Shown: positions 50,462 through 58,721 of the stretch, in pieces
How the letters are laid out: each line of letters begins with the position of its first letter
How positions within the stretch are numbered: position 1 is the stretch's first letter
Assembly (NCBI RefSeq): GCF_003462685.1
Contig: NZ_QRVE01000002.1
Location: forward strand, 74,247-138,246
Direction of reading: 5' to 3'
From: Collinsella sp. AF23-4AC
GTDB taxonomy: Bacteria; Actinomycetota; Coriobacteriia; Coriobacteriales; Coriobacteriaceae
Length of the DNA: 64,000 bases
Made by a program: the position numbers and the translations under genes
Notes under the pieces: model-generated
What the model was told of the DNA's origin: nothing
What the model saw: the letters and a program-made list of their open reading frames with translations, nothing else
Databases searched by the model: none

Positions 50462-53400
50462 TATGCATTCACGACCTTTCCGGTTTCGCGATCGAGTTTT
50501 TGCGAGACGACGCGGCTGACGCCGTCGGCTTGCATCGAGACGCCATAGAGAACGTCAGCGTCCTCCATAGTACGGCGCTGATGCGAAATGACCAAGAGCT
50601 GTGTATCGGAACGCAGCACATCGAGGGCTCCGATGAGCTTGGACAGGTTGGCGTCATCAAGCGCCGCCTCGACCTCGTCAAGCACATAGAACGGCACCGT
50701 GCGCGTGCGGTACACGGCAAAGAGCAGGGCGAGCGCCGTCAGACTCTTCTCGCCACCCGACATGAGCATCATCTTAGTAATGCGCTTGCCGCGCGGCTGC
50801 GCCACAACCTCAATGCCCGTCTCGGCAGGATGCTCGGGATCGGTCATCTCAAGATGAGCCTGGCCACCCGGGAACAGCATGGCGAAGATCTCGCGGAAGT
50901 TCGCGTCGACCTTCTCAAACGTCACCAGAAACGCCTTGCGCATCTTGCGATCAATGGCCACTGTGATCTTGGTGAGCGCCTTGCGCGCGCTCTCCAGATC
51001 GGCCAGCTGGTCCTCGATGTAGTCGGCGCGGCGCTTGAGCTGCTCGTACTCCTCCATGGCAACCTGGTTCACGGGGCCCAGATTGTTGATATGACGCACG
51101 AGCTGGTTGAGCTCCCGCTCGGCGGCGTCGCGGTCGGTGGGAGCAGGAAGCATGAGCGCTTCCTCGAGCACCGTGGTGCCATCGGCGGTAATGGCCTTAA
51201 TGGCAGCCTCTACCTGCACCTCAAGCTTGCCGCGTGCGACCTTGAACTCGTTTTGCGTGGCAGTGGCGGTATCGACCCGCTCCTTAGCGCGGGCAACCTC
51301 GGCCTTGGCATCCTCGATGGTCTTCTTGAGCGAAGCGGAGTCCGCCTCTTCCAGAGAGGCCTGGTCACGCAGGCGCGCTGCCCAATCCGATGCGCGTTCC
51401 AACAGGGCAGAATAGCGTTCGTGCATGGGGTCGACGCGCAGGCGCAGCAGCTCGAGCGAGCGCGAAGCCTGGCGTGTTCCGCGGATACGACGGTCGATGC
51501 CCTCAAGACGATGCTCAAGGTCGGGCACGCGGCCCTTCAGCGAACGCAGGCGCTCGCTCGTCTGGGCCAGGCGCACCTTGGCATCGGCGAGCTTACCGGC
51601 GGCCTCGGAATCGTCACGGCGAACGCGATCGAGCTCATCGTTGGCCTCGGCAATCTGGAGACCCAGGTCGCTTGCCTGTGCACGCGCCTCGTCACGCGAA
51701 CGGGTGAGTTCGTCAACGCGCGGGCGCGCAGCGCGAACGGCCTCGGCGGCCTGCTCGCGGCGCTTGGAGATGCGCACGTGCTCGACCTCGGCGTTGTTGG
51801 CGCTTTGCTCCAGGCGGCCAATCTCGGAGAGCAGCGAGCGGCGCTCGCCCTCAAGACGGGCGATCTCGCCGGCGGCATCGCCCTCGGCGGCACGCGCCTC
51901 CTCAACGGCCGCATTGGCCTCGACGACCTGATCCGACACATGCTCAAACACAGCAGCCAGATCGGGTTCCAGGCCCTCGAGCTCACGGATGCGGCGCTTG
52001 CGCTCCAAAGCACCCGAAGCCTCGCCGGCGTCGAGCCCCACACGCACCAGGCCGCCGCAGGCGACGCGGGCGCCATCGGGGGTCACGTAAGTCACGCCGT
52101 CAACGACAGGCGCGGCCAGCGCAGCCGCCAAGTCGTCGACAACGTAATAGCCGCCGAGCAGCGCCTCGACAACCGGGCCATAGCCGGCGCGTACGGACAG
52201 GCGATCGACCAGGCGGGAACCGGCAGCGCCCTTAGCGGCAGCAGAGGCGCTCACACCGCGCGCGACCAGCAGCGCCTCGCCCGAGGCCTTCTTCTGGTCC
52301 AGAGCGGCACGACCGGCACGCTCAAGCGCGGACGCATCGTCGAACAGCAGCGCATCGATATCGCCGGCGAGCAATTGCTCAACCAGGCCCTCAAGCTCAC
52401 GCGGGGCCTCGAGCACGTCGCCCAGACGACCCGAGACATCGTCGCCCAGCGCACCCATCAGACGGCTCACCAGCGGCGAGCTGTCAGCCATGCGGGCATC
52501 GAGCTTCTTTTGGCTGGCAAGCTCCGAGCGCACCTCGGACAGTTTGTTGCGCGCCTCGCTCTCGCGGACACGCAGGTCCTTAAGGGCTGCACGGGCGACC
52601 TCGGTAGCCTCGCGAGCATCAATCTGGGCTTGACGGGCCTGATCAAGTGCACTGTCGAGCTCCTCGGCGCGGTCGCGACGGCTCTCGAGTGAGGCCGTGA
52701 CTTCCTCGAGCTGCTCGTCGATCTGCTCCAGGCGTGAGGCGTACATGTTGTCCTCGACCTCGGCGTTGCTCAGCGAGTCCTTCACCTTGGCGAGTTCGAG
52801 CGCCGCGTTATCGGCCACACGCTGCGCATCGCGTTGCTCACGCGTAAGCTGCGAAATCTGATTGTCGAGCGCCACGCGCCGCTCGTGGAGCTGAGCGGCG
52901 GCAGGACCAGCGGCGTCAACGTCCTCCTGGGCCTGCATGTGCGCGCCGGTCACTTCCTCAAGCTGCGCACGCGCGTCCTCGAGCTCCTCTACCACGCGAC
53001 GACGCTGATGCTCGGAGCTCGAGATCTGGCCGCGCATGTCGGACAGGCGCGACACCATGTTGTGGCCCTTTTCCTCGAGCAGGCGCATATCGGAGTTAAT
53101 GCGGCCGACCACGTCTTGCATATGGCGGCGCTGCTCGCCCAGATCGCCCACAAACAGGCCCTTTTCCTCGAGCATGACCTGGAGCTTCTCGAGCTCGCGT
53201 TCCTTTTCGCCCAAGCGGTACTGCGCAAGCTCCAGCTCGGCGGCACCTTCCTTGGAGCGGCTCTCCAAGTCGTTCCACTGCGACTGCAGCGAACGCAGCT
53301 CGTCGACGGCTAGCATCTGCGTAAGCTCGTTCGCGCGCGAGGACAGCTCTTTGTACTTGCGCGCACGATCGACCTGACGCTCCAGAGGTCGCAGCTGACG

Positions 53401-53997
53401 GGCGATTTCCTTATTGATGTCGCGGGCACGCGTCAGGTGCTCGTCCATCGACTTAATCTTTTTGAGCGCACGCTCCTTGCGGCGTTTGTGCTTGGAAATG
53501 CCGGCGGCCTCCTCGATGAGGGCGCGGCGCTCCTCGGGGCGGCTCTGCAAAATGGCGTCGAGCTTGCCCTGGCTGATGATGGAATGCGTATCCTTGCCCA
53601 AGCCCGAATCGTGCAGGATGTCCTGAATGTCCATCAGGCGGCACGGACTCGAGTTGATGAGGTACTCGCTTTCGCCCGAGCGATACATACGACGGGTGAT
53701 GGCGACCTCGTCAAAGTCGACGGGCAGCATATGGTCCGAGTTATCGAGCACCAGCGTGACCTCGGCGACACCCACCGGCTTGCGCGCTGACGAGCCCGAG
53801 AAGATGACATCCTCCATGGCCTGGCCGCGCAGCTGCTTGGCGCTCTGCTCGCCCAGGACCCACAGAATCGAGTCAGAGATGTTCGATTTTCCCGAGCCGT
53901 TGGGACCGACGATGACGGTCAGGCCCGGCTCAAACGTCATATGGGCGCGGTCGGCAAACGACTTGAACCCTTTGAGCGTGAGGGACTTGAGATACAC
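50461..53997 (-). CDS. smc: Chromosome segregation ATPase SMC
   Basis: Condensin subunit that organises the chromosome. The 1178 residues show Walker A GPNGSGKSNISDSILWVLGE, then two long coiled coils separated by the hinge (about residues 500-660, including ALGDDVSGRLGDVL). The C-terminal head has LMSGGEKSLTALALLFAVY and FYVLDEVEAALDDANL. The partners scpA and scpB are not in this window. It lies between rnc and ftsY, an order kept in actinobacteria and many Firmicutes. Confidence 0.97.
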   Translation of the reverse strand: MYLKSLTLKGFKSFADRAHMTFEPGLTVIVGPNGSGKSNISDSILWVLGEQSAKQLRGQAMEDVIFSGSSARKPVGVAEVTLVLDNSDHMLPVDFDEVAITRRMYRSGESEYLINSSPCRLMDIQDILHDSGLGKDTHSIISQGKLDAILQSRPEERRALIEEAAGISKHKRRKERALKKIKSMDEHLTRARDINKEIARQLRPLERQVDRARKYKELSSRANELTQMLAVDELRSLQSQWNDLESRSKEGAAELELAQYRLGEKERELEKLQVMLEEKGLFVGDLGEQRRHMQDVVGRINSDMRLLEEKGHNMVSRLSDMRGQISSSEHQRRRVVEELEDARAQLEEVTGAHMQAQEDVDAAGPAAAQLHERRVALDNQISQLTREQRDAQRVADNAALELAKVKDSLSNAEVEDNMYASRLEQIDEQLEEVTASLESRRDRAEELDSALDQARQAQIDAREATEVARAALKDLRVRESEARNKLSEVRSELASQKKLDARMADSSPLVSRLMGALGDDVSGRLGDVLEAPRELEGLVEQLLAGDIDALLFDDASALERAGRAALDQKKASGEALLVARGVSASAAAKGAAGSRLVDRLSVRAGYGPVVEALLGGYYVVDDLAAALAAPVVDGVTYVTPDGARVACGGLVRVGLDAGEASGALERKRRIRELEGLEPDLAAVFEHVSDQVVEANAAVEEARAAEGDAAGEIARLEGERRSLLSEIGRLEQSANNAEVEHVRISKRREQAAEAVRAARPRVDELTRSRDEARAQASDLGLQIAEANDELDRVRRDDSEAAGKLADAKVRLAQTSERLRSLKGRVPDLEHRLEGIDRRIRGTRQASRSLELLRLRVDPMHERYSALLERASDWAARLRDQASLEEADSASLKKTIEDAKAEVARAKERVDTATATQNEFKVARGKLEVQVEAAIKAITADGTTVLEEALMLPAPTDRDAAERELNQLVRHINNLGPVNQVAMEEYEQLKRRADYIEDQLADLESARKALTKITVAIDRKMRKAFLVTFEKVDANFREIFAMLFPGGQAHLEMTDPEHPAETGIEVVAQPRGKRITKMMLMSGGEKSLTALALLFAVYRTRTVPFYVLDEVEAALDDANLSKLIGALDVLRSDTQLLVISHQRRTMEDADVLYGVSMQADGVSRVVSQKLDRETGKVVNA

Positions 53998-54007
53998 GGT
54001 TCCTCGC

Positions 54008-54733
54008 TTAAACAGGCTTCTTGTTGAGAATCACGCCGTTGGTGGTGTAGCCCATGCGGTCAAGTGCCTCAAGTGCAGCGGCTCCCTCGGCTTCCTTCTT
54101 TGAGGAGCCGGAGCCGCGACCCTGGCGAATACCATCGATCAACACCACGGCGGTAAAGGTGGGCGCATGCGCCGGGCCCTCGGAGCCAACGAGCTTATAC
54201 GCCGGGGGTTCGTGACCGTCGGCTTGCACGCACTCCTGCAAGAACGATTTGGGGTTCGCGGGGTGCTCGGCACGCTCGGAGGCCAGGTGCGGTTTGAGCG
54301 TACGATGGATAAACTCCGCCGCGGCATCCCAGCCGGCGTCCAGATACAGCGCGCCCACGAGCGACTCGTAGACGTTCTCGAGCGCCGAGTGCAGACCGCG
54401 CGCGCCGGTACCGGTCTCGGAGGCACCAAAGATGATGATGTCATCGATACCCAGCTCGTGCGACACCTCGGACAGCGTGGCGCCCGAGACAAGGGACACC
54501 TTCAGGCGCGTGAGCTTGCCCTCGTCAAACTCCGGATAGGACACAAACAGGGAGCGTGCGACAACGGCGCCCAAAATGGAATCACCCAAGAACTCAAGGC
54601 GCTCGTAGCTTGCCGAGACTGGCTGGCCCTCGACGGCCGAAGGATGCGTAAGGGCCGCGCGCAGCAGCACCTTGTCATTGAACTCGTGGCCCAGAATCTC
54701 CTGGGCGCGCGTAAGTCGTTCGGATAAAGCCAA
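54008..54733 (-). CDS. rnc: Ribonuclease III
   Basis: Cleaves double-stranded RNA, for instance rRNA precursors. Of 241 residues, the catalytic signature YERLEFLGDSILGAVVA and the second acidic site ENVYESLVGALYLDAGWD are intact. The C-terminus is a double-stranded RNA-binding domain (GRGSGSSKKEAEGAAALEAL). It lies 3 bp after acpP and 10 bp before smc. Confidence 0.95.
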   Translation of the reverse strand: MALSERLTRAQEILGHEFNDKVLLRAALTHPSAVEGQPVSASYERLEFLGDSILGAVVARSLFVSYPEFDEGKLTRLKVSLVSGATLSEVSHELGIDDIIIFGASETGTGARGLHSALENVYESLVGALYLDAGWDAAAEFIHRTLKPHLASERAEHPANPKSFLQECVQADGHEPPAYKLVGSEGPAHAPTFTAVVLIDGIRQGRGSGSSKKEAEGAAALEALDRMGYTTNGVILNKKPV

Positions 54734-54736
54734 GAC

Positions 54737-54979
54737 CTAAGCCTCCCTGGCGTTTTCGATCGCGTCGACGGCGTCGGCGACAGAGTTGAGCGAGAGCAGG
54801 GTCTCGTCATCGATCTCGAGATTGAACTCGTCCTCGATAGCCGTAACCAGTTGCAGGCGCTCGAGCGAGTTGGCATCGAGGTCGTCAAAGGTGGTCTCAT
54901 CGCTAATTTCGGCAACATCGACGCCCAGAACGTCAGCAGCGACCTCGGCGATCTTGTCGAAGATTTCGGAGCGGTCCAT
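54737..54979 (-). CDS. acpP: Acyl carrier protein
   Basis: Carries fatty-acyl chains on a phosphopantetheine arm. The 80 residues are standard. The attachment Ser38 is in DLDANSLERLQLV, where Asn stands before the Ser instead of the usual Asp, a modest variation. The acidic helix EDEFNLEIDDE follows. The start at 54979 has GAGGAAGCGCT upstream. It sits between plsX and rnc, as in many Gram-positives. Confidence 0.94.
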   Translation of the reverse strand: MDRSEIFDKIAEVAADVLGVDVAEISDETTFDDLDANSLERLQLVTAIEDEFNLEIDDETLLSLNSVADAVDAIENAREA

Positions 54980-55015
54980 AGCGCTTCCTCTCATAGTGCA
55001 TGAATACCAAAAGAA

Positions 55016-55037
55016 TGGTACCGCCCGGGCGGTACCA
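55016..55037. promoter_or_regulatory. 22-bp perfect palindrome between plsX and acpP
   Basis: The self-complementary stretch TGGTACCGCC...GGCGGTACCA lies 37 bp upstream of the acpP start. On the minus strand TTCTTTTGG follows, so it may be a terminator or attenuator. As an alternative it could bind a lipid regulator. Confidence 0.6.
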
Positions 55038-55103
55038 AGACACGGTTCTGATTCTACCCCACGAAGCAGGCCGCGAGGCACATAACAGCGCTCTAACTCG
55101 CTC

Positions 55104-56123
55104 TTACAAAACGATGCCGTCCATGGAGTTGGCGACGTTCTCGACCAGCCCCGCGCGCACGGCTTCGGCCGCCGCGAGCGTACCGTTTTTAACAGCCTCG
55201 ACCGATGTGGCGCCATGGCCGATCAGGACCACGCCACGCAGGCCCAAAAGAATCGCGCCGCCCTTGGCATCACCAGAGAGCTTGGCCTTAATCTCGCGCA
55301 TCTGCTTTTTGATGAGCAGCGCGGCGATCTTGGTGCCGAGCGAGGCCATAAAGGCGCCCTTGAGCTCCTGTAGCAAAAACTTGGCAGCGCCCTCAGTGGC
55401 CTTGAGCGCAATATTGCCCGACATGCCATCGGCAACGACGACATCGAAGTTACCGGAGGTGATGTCCGTTCCCTCGCAGTTACCAACAAAGCCGGGAACG
55501 GCGGCTTTCATGGCTGGGAAGCAGGCCTTGGTAAAGTTGGAGCCCTTCTCGTCCTCGGTGCCGTTAGCAAGCAGGCCCACGCGGGGATGCTCGATGCCCA
55601 GGACGACGCGAGCATAGGCGCTACCCATCTGAGCAAAACGCACCATGTCATCGACCTCGACATCGGGGTTGGCGCCCATATCGCACAGCACCGTCAGACC
55701 GCCGGCGCGATTGGGCAGCGCATTGGTCAGACAGGGACGCACCGGCTGCTTCTTACCTTCGGCCATATATCTAAACGGCGTGACGTAGGCGGTCGCAGCG
55801 GCGGTCATGGCGCCGGTGGAGCCGGCGGAGAAAAACGCGTCCGCATTTCCCTTCTTGATGGCGCGGCACGACAGCACGATCGAAGACTTGCGTTTGGTCA
55901 TCACGGCGCGAATGGGATCGTCATCCATGGCGATAACGTCGGGTGCCTCAAGGGCCTCAACACGTGCGTGGGAAGCAGCAAAGGGATTGACGATTTCGGC
56001 GGGGCCAGCTGCCAAGACCTCGATATCGGGATCGGCGGCAAGTGCAGCCTCGATACCATCGAGAACGACCTGAGGTTTCTCGTCTCCACCCACAACGTCT
56101 ACACAAACGCGAACGTTACTCAT
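55104..56123 (-). CDS. plsX: Phosphate acyltransferase PlsX
   Basis: Makes acyl-phosphate from acyl-ACP for phospholipid synthesis. The 339 residues contain CVDVVGGDEKPQVVLDG, AFFSAGSTGAMTAAATA, LCDMGANPDVEVDD, GIEHPRVGLLANGTEDEKG and VVVADGMSGNIALKATEG. The start at 56123 is preceded by AAGGAG at seven bases; an ATG two codons earlier is too close to that site. It precedes acpP, giving a short lipid-gene pair. Confidence 0.95.
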   Translation of the reverse strand: MSNVRVCVDVVGGDEKPQVVLDGIEAALAADPDIEVLAAGPAEIVNPFAASHARVEALEAPDVIAMDDDPIRAVMTKRKSSIVLSCRAIKKGNADAFFSAGSTGAMTAAATAYVTPFRYMAEGKKQPVRPCLTNALPNRAGGLTVLCDMGANPDVEVDDMVRFAQMGSAYARVVLGIEHPRVGLLANGTEDEKGSNFTKACFPAMKAAVPGFVGNCEGTDITSGNFDVVVADGMSGNIALKATEGAAKFLLQELKGAFMASLGTKIAALLIKKQMREIKAKLSGDAKGGAILLGLRGVVLIGHGATSVEAVKNGTLAAAEAVRAGLVENVANSMDGIVL

Positions 56124-56142
56124 ATACATGCTCCTTATACAA

Positions 56143-56173
56143 AAATGGCCGACTCATTGAGCCGGCCATTGTG
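56143..56173 (-). terminator. Terminator-like hairpin between rpmF and plsX
   Basis: On the minus strand AATGGCCGGCTC pairs with GAGTCGGCCATT and TTT follows, 38 bp after the rpmF stop and just ahead of the plsX ribosome binding site. It could set the rpmF/plsX expression ratio. Confidence 0.75.
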
Positions 56174-56210
56174 GTTCCATTTGGAACGGCATCGCATCCA
56201 GAGTATACCG

Positions 56211-56390
56211 TTACTCGGTAACGATAACCTCGCGGTCCTTGTAGAAACCGCAGCTGAGGCACACGTGGTGCGGAAGCTTGACAGCGCCGCAACGGGGGCA
56301 CGTGGACTGAGCCGCAGCCGAGATCTTCATGTTGGCGGAACGACGGGTGTGAGTGCGGATACGACCCTGCTTTTGTTTAGGTACGGGCAT
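56211..56390 (-). CDS. rpmF: Ribosomal protein bL32
   Basis: Large-subunit ribosomal protein of 59 residues. It starts MPVPKQKQGRIRTHTRRSAN and has the zinc ribbon CPRCGAVKLPHHVCLSCGFY with all four cysteines, so it is the zinc-binding (C+) form. AAGGAAGG lies before the ATG. The DUF177-rpmF-plsX order is widely conserved. Confidence 0.96.
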   Translation of the reverse strand: MPVPKQKQGRIRTHTRRSANMKISAAAQSTCPRCGAVKLPHHVCLSCGFYKDREVIVTE

Positions 56391-56454
56391 AGTGACCTTC
56401 CTTATGAACTATCCAGTGTGGCGATTACGCGCAAGTAGCGATACTACCACAGTT

Positions 56455-57009
56455 TTACTCATCGAGCTTGAGATTCTTCAATGCTGCAAATGGATTTTCC
56501 GTGGCAGCGGCCCATTCCGCCTCTGCCTGGGCGGCGCAATCGCATTGCTCGACGTTGAGATTGCAACCGCATGTGGGGCACAGACCACGGCAATCGGGCT
56601 TGCAGAGCACTACAAACGGCGTGTCCATAACGACCGCGTCATTGATGGGCTCACCCAGATCGACTAGACGGTCCTCACCCAGGAGCTCGTAGCCGTCCTC
56701 GTAGGCTTCGGGATCCTCGGGCTCCTCAAAGAGGTAGAACTCCTCGATCTCGCCGGCGATATCAAACGAGGCGGGCTCCAGGCAACGGTCGCACTCGCCG
56801 GTGGCGTGCGCGCGGACCATGCCCGTGAGCAAGACACCGGTACCGGCATTGGTAAAGACAACGTCGTAGTCGATGCCGTCCTGAAGCTGGTACTCCTTCT
56901 CGCCCACCGTGTAGGTGGCGACATCGACCTTACCGGTCAGCGGATACGAATCTCCAGGAAACTCGAGCTGCTCGGAAAGATCGACGGTAACGCTCGGGAA
57001 CTCAGCCAT
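56455..57009 (-). CDS. DUF177 (YceD) family protein
   Basis: Conserved protein linked to 23S rRNA accumulation and always near rpmF (184 residues). The cysteine motif ATGECDRCLEPASFDI and the C-terminal LCKPDCRGLCPTCGCNLN are present, forming a likely zinc site, with acidic stretches between them (FEEPEDPEAYEDG). The ATG at 57009 overlaps the stop of the upstream SepIVA-like gene (TAATG), so the two are coupled. Confidence 0.92.
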   Translation of the reverse strand: MAEFPSVTVDLSEQLEFPGDSYPLTGKVDVATYTVGEKEYQLQDGIDYDVVFTNAGTGVLLTGMVRAHATGECDRCLEPASFDIAGEIEEFYLFEEPEDPEAYEDGYELLGEDRLVDLGEPINDAVVMDTPFVVLCKPDCRGLCPTCGCNLNVEQCDCAAQAEAEWAAATENPFAALKNLKLDE

Positions 57010-57506
57010 TACCACTGACCATTCTGTTGGGCGGCACCCTCGTTGAGCTGCTGACGGCAACGGGTAACGGTGCCGGTCAGGCTCTTGAGGTTCTCCTCCA
57101 GGTGCGTAAAGACCTGCTCTGCATAGTCCTCGGCAGCATAACGCGTCTCGCGCTCGTACTGCTGGGCACGATCGCGGATGTCGTCGGCCTGCTGCTGCGC
57201 TAAGCGGACGATCTCCTGCTCACCGGCAATGGTGAGGGCCTGCTGCTGAGCATCGGCGATGATGGAATCGGCCTGAGCGGCGGCGGAAGCCATGAGCTCC
57301 TCGCGCTCCTTAAGGATACGGCGGGACTTCTGCCACTCCTCGGGATAGCTCATGCGGATCTCGTCGAGGATGTTGAAGAACACGTCGGCGTCGATGACCT
57401 TGAACTGAGCGTTCTTGCCGAAAGGCGGCTTGGCTTCCTCGATCAGCCCTTCGAGCTCATCGACCAAGCTGACGATCCTATCGCCAGGAAAATTCTCGCC
57501 CGGCAT
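57009..57506 (-). CDS. SepIVA/Rv2927c-like DivIVA-domain protein
   Basis: Coiled-coil protein of 165 residues. It occupies the same place as SepIVA (Rv2927c) of mycobacteria, between coaD and DUF177, where it acts in cell division and envelope growth. DRIVSLVDELEGLIEEAKPP is a DivIVA-type start. FKVIDADVFFNILDEIRMSY is the conserved block, followed by a long helix rich in Ala, Gln and Glu. The start at 57506 has AAAGGAG five bases upstream. The assignment rests on gene order and pattern. Confidence 0.78.
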   Translation of the reverse strand: MPGENFPGDRIVSLVDELEGLIEEAKPPFGKNAQFKVIDADVFFNILDEIRMSYPEEWQKSRRILKEREELMASAAAQADSIIADAQQQALTIAGEQEIVRLAQQQADDIRDRAQQYERETRYAAEDYAEQVFTHLEENLKSLTGTVTRCRQQLNEGAAQQNGQW

Positions 57507-57574
57507 CCGGTCTCCTTTCATAGGTAACATATCATCGTGCTAGTTTACCACATGCCACCAGGCAATAAGAAACG

Positions 57575-58072
57575 TCACGAAAAGCGATGTTTGAGCGCTT
57601 CGACCACGTTGGGCGGGACAAACGTCGATACGTCACTACCGAGCGAGGCGATCTGGCGAACAACCGAGCTCGAGATATAGCCGTACTGCGGCGCGCTCAT
57701 GACAAAGATGGACTCCAGCTCGTTATCCAAGCGATAGTTGAGGTCGGCCTGCTGCAGCTCGTACTCAAAGTCGGTCATGGCGCGCAGGCCCTTGACCACG
57801 GCCCCCGCCCCCTGCTCGCGAGCGAAGTCGACCAAGAGGCCGGTAAAGGGCAGGACCTCGACGCCGTCGATATCACCAAGCGCCTCGCGGGCCAGCGCCA
57901 CGCGCTCATCGAGCGTAAACGTGGTGCCCACACCGTTTTTACCCTGCGACTCGGCAACAGCGACGATCACGCTGGGAAAGATGCGGCGGGCGCGGCGGAT
58001 CACATCGATATGGCCAAACGTGATGGGATCAAAGGTGCCCGGGACGATCACGCGGTTGATGGTGTCACTCAT
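57575..58072 (-). CDS. coaD: Pantetheine-phosphate adenylyltransferase
   Basis: Fourth enzyme step of coenzyme A synthesis. The 165 residues match the family. PGTFDPITFGHIDVIRRA holds the T/HxGH nucleotidyl site, VVKGLRAMTDFEYELQ the substrate region and YGYISSSVVRQIASLG the ISSS motif. The start at 58072 overlaps the end of rsmD by 8 bp. A longer reading of this frame, to 58522, runs inside rsmD and is not real. Confidence 0.95.
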   Translation of the reverse strand: MSDTINRVIVPGTFDPITFGHIDVIRRARRIFPSVIVAVAESQGKNGVGTTFTLDERVALAREALGDIDGVEVLPFTGLLVDFAREQGAGAVVKGLRAMTDFEYELQQADLNYRLDNELESIFVMSAPQYGYISSSVVRQIASLGSDVSTFVPPNVVEALKHRFS

Positions 58073-58721
58073 GGGCGTCCTCCTGAAACGTCGTAGCATC
58101 GTTGTTGCCAGCATCGGTGCCGGCGCTATCACCCTCACCGTCGTCATCGCCGACCCAACGAAGCAGGTCGACCGAGGTAATGCCGTAGCGCTTCTCACGT
58201 ACAGTCTCAAAACCTGCCGGATGCGCGCCCGCATCGGCGGCGGCATGCTCAAACAGGGCGTAAGCGCCAGACGCAAGTAAACCCTGCTGGGCCAGATTCT
58301 GCAGCAGTTCCTCGACCGGCTCGGCACCAAAAGCATAGGGCGGGTCGAGCAGGACCAGATCAAAGGGGCCGCCCGGTACACGACCGCGCGAGGCACTCGC
58401 CAGCATGTCGCCCGTAACCACGCGCCAACGCGCACGGTCACGGCAGAGCGACTCGATATTCTTGGTAATGAGCCGCGCGGCATTCCGATCGATCTCAAAC
58501 GTCGTGAGCGAGCGGGCCCCACGAGAGAGCATCTCTAACCCTAAGGCACCGGAGCCGCCAAAGGCGTCCAGCACACGAACCACGTCCAAATCGAAATCGA
58601 ATGCCGACATGACCATAGATGCGCACGCCTCGCGCACGCGATCAGTCGTGGGGCGGGTGACATCGCGACCACGGGGCTCCTCGATCTTACGACCGCGCCA
58701 TTCGCCGCCGATGATTCTCAT
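58065..58721 (-). CDS. rsmD: 16S rRNA (guanine966-N2)-methyltransferase RsmD
   Basis: Methylates G966 of 16S rRNA. Of 218 residues, MRIIGGEWRGRKIEEP and RPTTDRVREACASM are the family start. VLDAFGGSGALGLEMLSRGA is the SAM-binding loop and LVLLDPPYAFG the catalytic DPPY motif. The last 35 residues are an acidic tail. Its start overlaps recG by 4 bp. Confidence 0.94.
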   Translation of the reverse strand: MRIIGGEWRGRKIEEPRGRDVTRPTTDRVREACASMVMSAFDFDLDVVRVLDAFGGSGALGLEMLSRGARSLTTFEIDRNAARLITKNIESLCRDRARWRVVTGDMLASASRGRVPGGPFDLVLLDPPYAFGAEPVEELLQNLAQQGLLASGAYALFEHAAADAGAHPAGFETVREKRYGITSVDLLRWVGDDDGEGDSAGTDAGNNDATTFQEDAHE

